Source: an uncultured Bacteroidia bacterium
GTDB taxonomy: Bacteria > Bacteroidota > Bacteroidia > Bacteroidales > UBA932
Length of the DNA stretch: 64,000 bases
Direction: 5' to 3'
Assembly (NCBI GenBank): GCA_902789245.1
Contig: CADAND010000014.1
Span: forward strand, 1-64,000
Part shown: in pieces, positions 61,851-64,000 of the stretch
Layout: each line of letters opens with the position of its first letter
How positions within the stretch are numbered: the stretch's first letter is position 1
Program-made: the position numbers and the translations under genes
The notes under the pieces: model-generated
What the model was told of the DNA's origin: nothing
The model's database searches: none
Seen by the model: the letters and a program-made list of their open reading frames with translations, nothing else

Positions 61851-61949
61851 GCTTGCCGTGCGCGGGCGTCGTGGAGGGCGAAGCGAAAATTGGTTTTTCG
61901 AGCTACTGCACGAAAAATAATTTTCGTTCGCCCGCGGGGAAGGGCAAGC
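61851..61949. other. 99-nt nested inverted repeat
   Basis: Four paired arm segments are visible: GCTTGCC/GGCAAGC (61851, 61943), CGCGGGCG/CGCCCGCG (61861, 61929), CGAAAATT/AATTTTCG (61884, 61919) and TTTTTCG/CGAAAAA (61894, 61911), around a ten-base loop at 61901-61910. It begins eight bases after the ExbB/MotA-like stop codon. It may be a small mobile element remnant or a structured RNA. Confidence 0.75.
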
Positions 61950-61954
61950 CCGGA

Positions 61955-61989
61955 AATAAAACGGGGATCGCATCGCGCGGTCCCCGTTT
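61955..61989 (-). terminator. Terminator of the GH43 gene
   Basis: AAACGGGGA/TCCCCGTTT stem; on the minus strand it is followed by TTTATTTCC. It lies 28 bases past the GH43 stop. Confidence 0.75.
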
Positions 61990-62016
61990 CGGTTAGGTTA
62001 TTAGTACGGTTTATTG

Positions 62017-63015
62017 TTAGTCATCCAGACCTTCGATGGTCTCGATGGTACCGTCGGGATTGTAGGTCAGCTCGCAGACCTTGAGGCTGCGGAGCCGGTT
62101 GATACCCTTGGAGATGCCGCTGTCATGGTGGAAGAGCCACCACTTGCCGCCGAACTCCACGATGGAGTGGTGCGTCGTCCAGCCGTACACCGGGGTGAGG
62201 ATCACGCCCTTGTAGGTGAAGGGGCCGTACGGGTTGTCACCGATGGCGTAGCAGAGCTTGTGGGTGTCGCCGGTGGAGTAGCTGAAGTAGTACTTTCCAT
62301 TGTACTTGTGCATCCAGCTGGCCTCGAAGAAGCGGCGCTCGTTGTCTTCGACCTTGATCGGCTCGCCGTTCTCGTCGATCAGCACGACGGGCTTCGGCTC
62401 CTCGGCGAACTGGAGCATGTCCTTCGCGAGCTTCACCACGCGGCCCGGCACGGCCGGCTGGCCGTCGGCGGGGTAGGACGTGCCGTTGTCTTTGGCGAGG
62501 TTGTCCTCGTAGCGCTGGAGCTGGCCGCCCCAGATGCCGCCGAAATACATGTAGTACTCGTCGTCGGCGTCATCGTGCAGGATGGCGTAGTCGATGGAGT
62601 AGCTGCCGCGGATCGGGTCCGGCATGGCCTTGAACGGGCCAGTCGGGCTGTCGGAGATAGCGACGCCGCAGCGGAAGATGTCGGTCTTGTCCTTGGCCGG
62701 GAAGTACATGTAATATTTGCCGTCGCGGCCTTTCACGACCTCGTTGTCCCACAGCTGGCGGCGGGCCCAGGGGACATCCTTGATATCGAGGGCGATGCCG
62801 TTGTCCTTGACCGGGGAGGTCATCGGATCAGGGCCCTCGAGGGAGAGGACGTGGTAGTCCTTCATATCGTACTCGCTGCCGAAATCATCGTCCGGCGCGG
62901 CGGACTCCCAGTCGTGGGACGGATAGATGTAGAGTTTGCCGTCGAAGACGTGCACGGACGGATCGGCCATGTAGTCGGACGGGAAGAGGTAGCGTTTCTG
63001 AACTTTCTTTGCCAT
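62017..63015 (-). CDS. Glycoside hydrolase family 43 enzyme
   Basis: A 332-residue five-bladed beta-propeller hydrolase. The catalytic base is D18 in YMADPSVHVF, the pKa-tuning aspartate is in GSYSIDYAILHD, and the acid glutamate is in RRFFEASWMHKY. GH43 enzymes act on arabinose or xylose side chains and oligosaccharides. No signal peptide is seen, so it works in the cytoplasm on imported material. The symporter gene upstream is separated by four bases. Confidence 0.92.
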   Translation of the reverse strand: MAKKVQKRYLFPSDYMADPSVHVFDGKLYIYPSHDWESAAPDDDFGSEYDMKDYHVLSLEGPDPMTSPVKDNGIALDIKDVPWARRQLWDNEVVKGRDGKYYMYFPAKDKTDIFRCGVAISDSPTGPFKAMPDPIRGSYSIDYAILHDDADDEYYMYFGGIWGGQLQRYEDNLAKDNGTSYPADGQPAVPGRVVKLAKDMLQFAEEPKPVVLIDENGEPIKVEDNERRFFEASWMHKYNGKYYFSYSTGDTHKLCYAIGDNPYGPFTYKGVILTPVYGWTTHHSIVEFGGKWWLFHHDSGISKGINRLRSLKVCELTYNPDGTIETIEGLDD

Positions 63016-63019
63016 ATAA

Positions 63020-64000
63020 TTATGCGTTGAGTTGTCTTGCTTCGATTTCCTTGTTGATTTCGTCCATCTTCTCGTCGCTGAGCTCGTACTTGCTGATGAT
63101 GAAGATGGCGAGGATCAGGAGGATGGCCGGGATCACGCACACCAGCCAGAGGATACCCTGGAGGGCGAGCGGGGTCTGGGTGGCCGCGTCGGCGTTGAAG
63201 CCGACCCAGGCGAGGACGAGGCCCGGAACGACGCCGCCGAGGGCCATGCCGGCCTTGAAGAAGATACCGGTCAGGGCGTTTACGATGCCGGCGATGCGCT
63301 TGCCGGAGGTGTATTCGCCGTAGGCGATGACCTCAGGGACGAGGGCCCACATGTAGCCCGTGGCGGTAATGATACCGGTGGACTTGACGAACTGGGCGAT
63401 GCACAACAGCACGAAGTTGCTCTTGGTGGCGGGGATGGACACGAAGGTGTACATCAGGGCCATACCCACGATGGCGATGCCGAGGAAAAGGTAGAACATG
63501 CCTTTCTTGCCGATCTTGCGCTTGATGGCGGGCACGAGCGGCATGAAGATGAAGGCCGGGATGGTGCCGAGCCACATGAAGAGCGTGGTCAGCAGCGGGG
63601 TGGCCTCGACGTTGTAGCTCATGAAGTAGGCGTCGGCGGCGTTGCTCACGCTCATCATCGCGAAGGCGGTGATGAAGAAGAAGGCCACGATGCGGAGCGG
63701 CTTGTTGCGCACGAACTCCATCCACAGGTCGCTGACCTTGACGTTGGCGGCTTCCTTCTGGTCCATGACGACCTTCTCCTTGCACTGCGAGAAGCAGAAA
63801 ATGAGCAGGGCCAGGCCCACGAGGGCGAAGATGGCGTAGGTGATGAACCAGGCGCCACCGGCCTCCGGGGTGTTATAGACGGCGACCATCTTGCCGGTCT
63901 CCTCGTTAAGGACCTTCGGGGCGAAGATGGCGATGATGATAGGCAGGGACTTGACGACCAGACCGCCCAGGTTCGCCATGAACATGCGCGTGGAGGTGAG
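63020..64000 (-). CDS. GPH-family sugar:cation symporter (partial)
   Basis: The gene runs off the right end of the window, so the N-terminus is missing. About 326 residues remain, with seven or so membrane helices (WFITYAIFALVGLALLIFCF, PLRIVAFFFITAFAMMSVSN, GIVNALTGIFFKAGMALGG). The cytosolic loop and WALVPEVIAYGEYTSGKR are typical of the glycoside-pentoside-hexuronide symporters (MelB/XynT-like). It probably imports the substrate of the GH43 enzyme encoded downstream. Confidence 0.92.
   Translation of the reverse strand, partial: LTSTRMFMANLGGLVVKSLPIIIAIFAPKVLNEETGKMVAVYNTPEAGGAWFITYAIFALVGLALLIFCFSQCKEKVVMDQKEAANVKVSDLWMEFVRNKPLRIVAFFFITAFAMMSVSNAADAYFMSYNVEATPLLTTLFMWLGTIPAFIFMPLVPAIKRKIGKKGMFYLFLGIAIVGMALMYTFVSIPATKSNFVLLCIAQFVKSTGIITATGYMWALVPEVIAYGEYTSGKRIAGIVNALTGIFFKAGMALGGVVPGLVLAWVGFNADAATQTPLALQGILWLVCVIPAILLILAIFIISKYELSDEKMDEINKEIEARQLNA

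Noticed and set aside
1-64000. tRNA or rRNA genes
   Set aside because: I looked for the T-loop pattern GGTTCGAATCC and paired stems in the gaps between genes and found none. A covariance-model scan would be more sensitive.

Overview
The window is a GC-rich chromosomal segment of an uncultured member of the Bacteroidota, most likely order Bacteroidales. The evidence is the phylum-type promoter element TAnnTTTG in front of many genes, the near absence of Shine-Dalgarno sequences, a fused SecDF, a serine palmitoyltransferase homologue, an imelysin lipoprotein, LytTR regulators with membrane segments, DUF4923, TonB, and the order coaX - outer membrane protein - TPR - lptC - ppiD. I cannot name a genus. 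I saw no tRNA, rRNA, CRISPR array, insertion sequence or prophage.

Layout. 0.2-6.2 kb: hrpB, which carries several in-frame repeat insertions; a small kinase-like gene; and a tightly overlapping queD - folE - second queD-like - flavoprotein operon. 6.2-11.7 kb: a co-directional run of a serine palmitoyltransferase homologue, an SDR, a GH13 lipoprotein and malQ, closed by a hairpin. 11.8-17.2 kb: a porin, an imelysin lipoprotein, a di-haem c lipoprotein and a compact CcsBA-type haem protein, which together look like an iron or redox module. 17.3-24.1 kb: secDF and dnaE. 24.1-27.4 kb: a carbohydrate-binding lipoprotein and a LytTR regulator, divergent and both frameshifted, then a nitroreductase; identical terminators in opposite orientation bracket this block. 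27.4-33.1 kb (minus strand): DUF4923, a degenerate ThiL homologue, glyS, and sufS-sufE-sufT-folK. 33.1-41.8 kb: ruvA, a frameshifted mnmG, ybeY, tonB, hflX, frdB, frdA and ruvB. 41.8-42.1 kb: an AT-rich region with DnaA-box-like words. 42-55.3 kb: mfd, coaX, outer-membrane and envelope genes (lptC, ppiD), an endonuclease/phosphatase, galK, ychF and a CpXC protein. 55.3-60.3 kb: a yeiH-type transporter with an anchored isochorismatase, uxuA with an SDR, and a GNAT toxin-antitoxin-like pair. 60.6-64 kb: a second membrane LytTR regulator, an orphan ExbB/MotA-like protein, a GH43 enzyme, and a sugar symporter cut by the window end.

Pathways that fit together. FolE with a PTPS-III-type paralogue (ExxHGH motif), plus folK further along, suggests folate synthesis that bypasses dihydroneopterin aldolase, with the first QueD serving queuosine. 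GH13 plus MalQ handle alpha-glucans. UxuA plus the SDR handle hexuronates. GH43 plus the symporter handle pentose oligosaccharides.

Several proteins look catalytically altered: the GH13, the ThiL homologue and the serine palmitoyltransferase homologue. Three genes carry a single-base frameshift (24.1-25.9 kb lipoprotein, LytTR at 26 kb, mnmG at 34.5 kb). This may reflect assembly error rather than biology, so gene-loss claims should be read with that in mind. The most unusual structural signals are a 25-bp palindromic repeat scattered inside and between genes, a 99-nt long-stem hairpin at 61.85 kb, and the candidate origin-like region.
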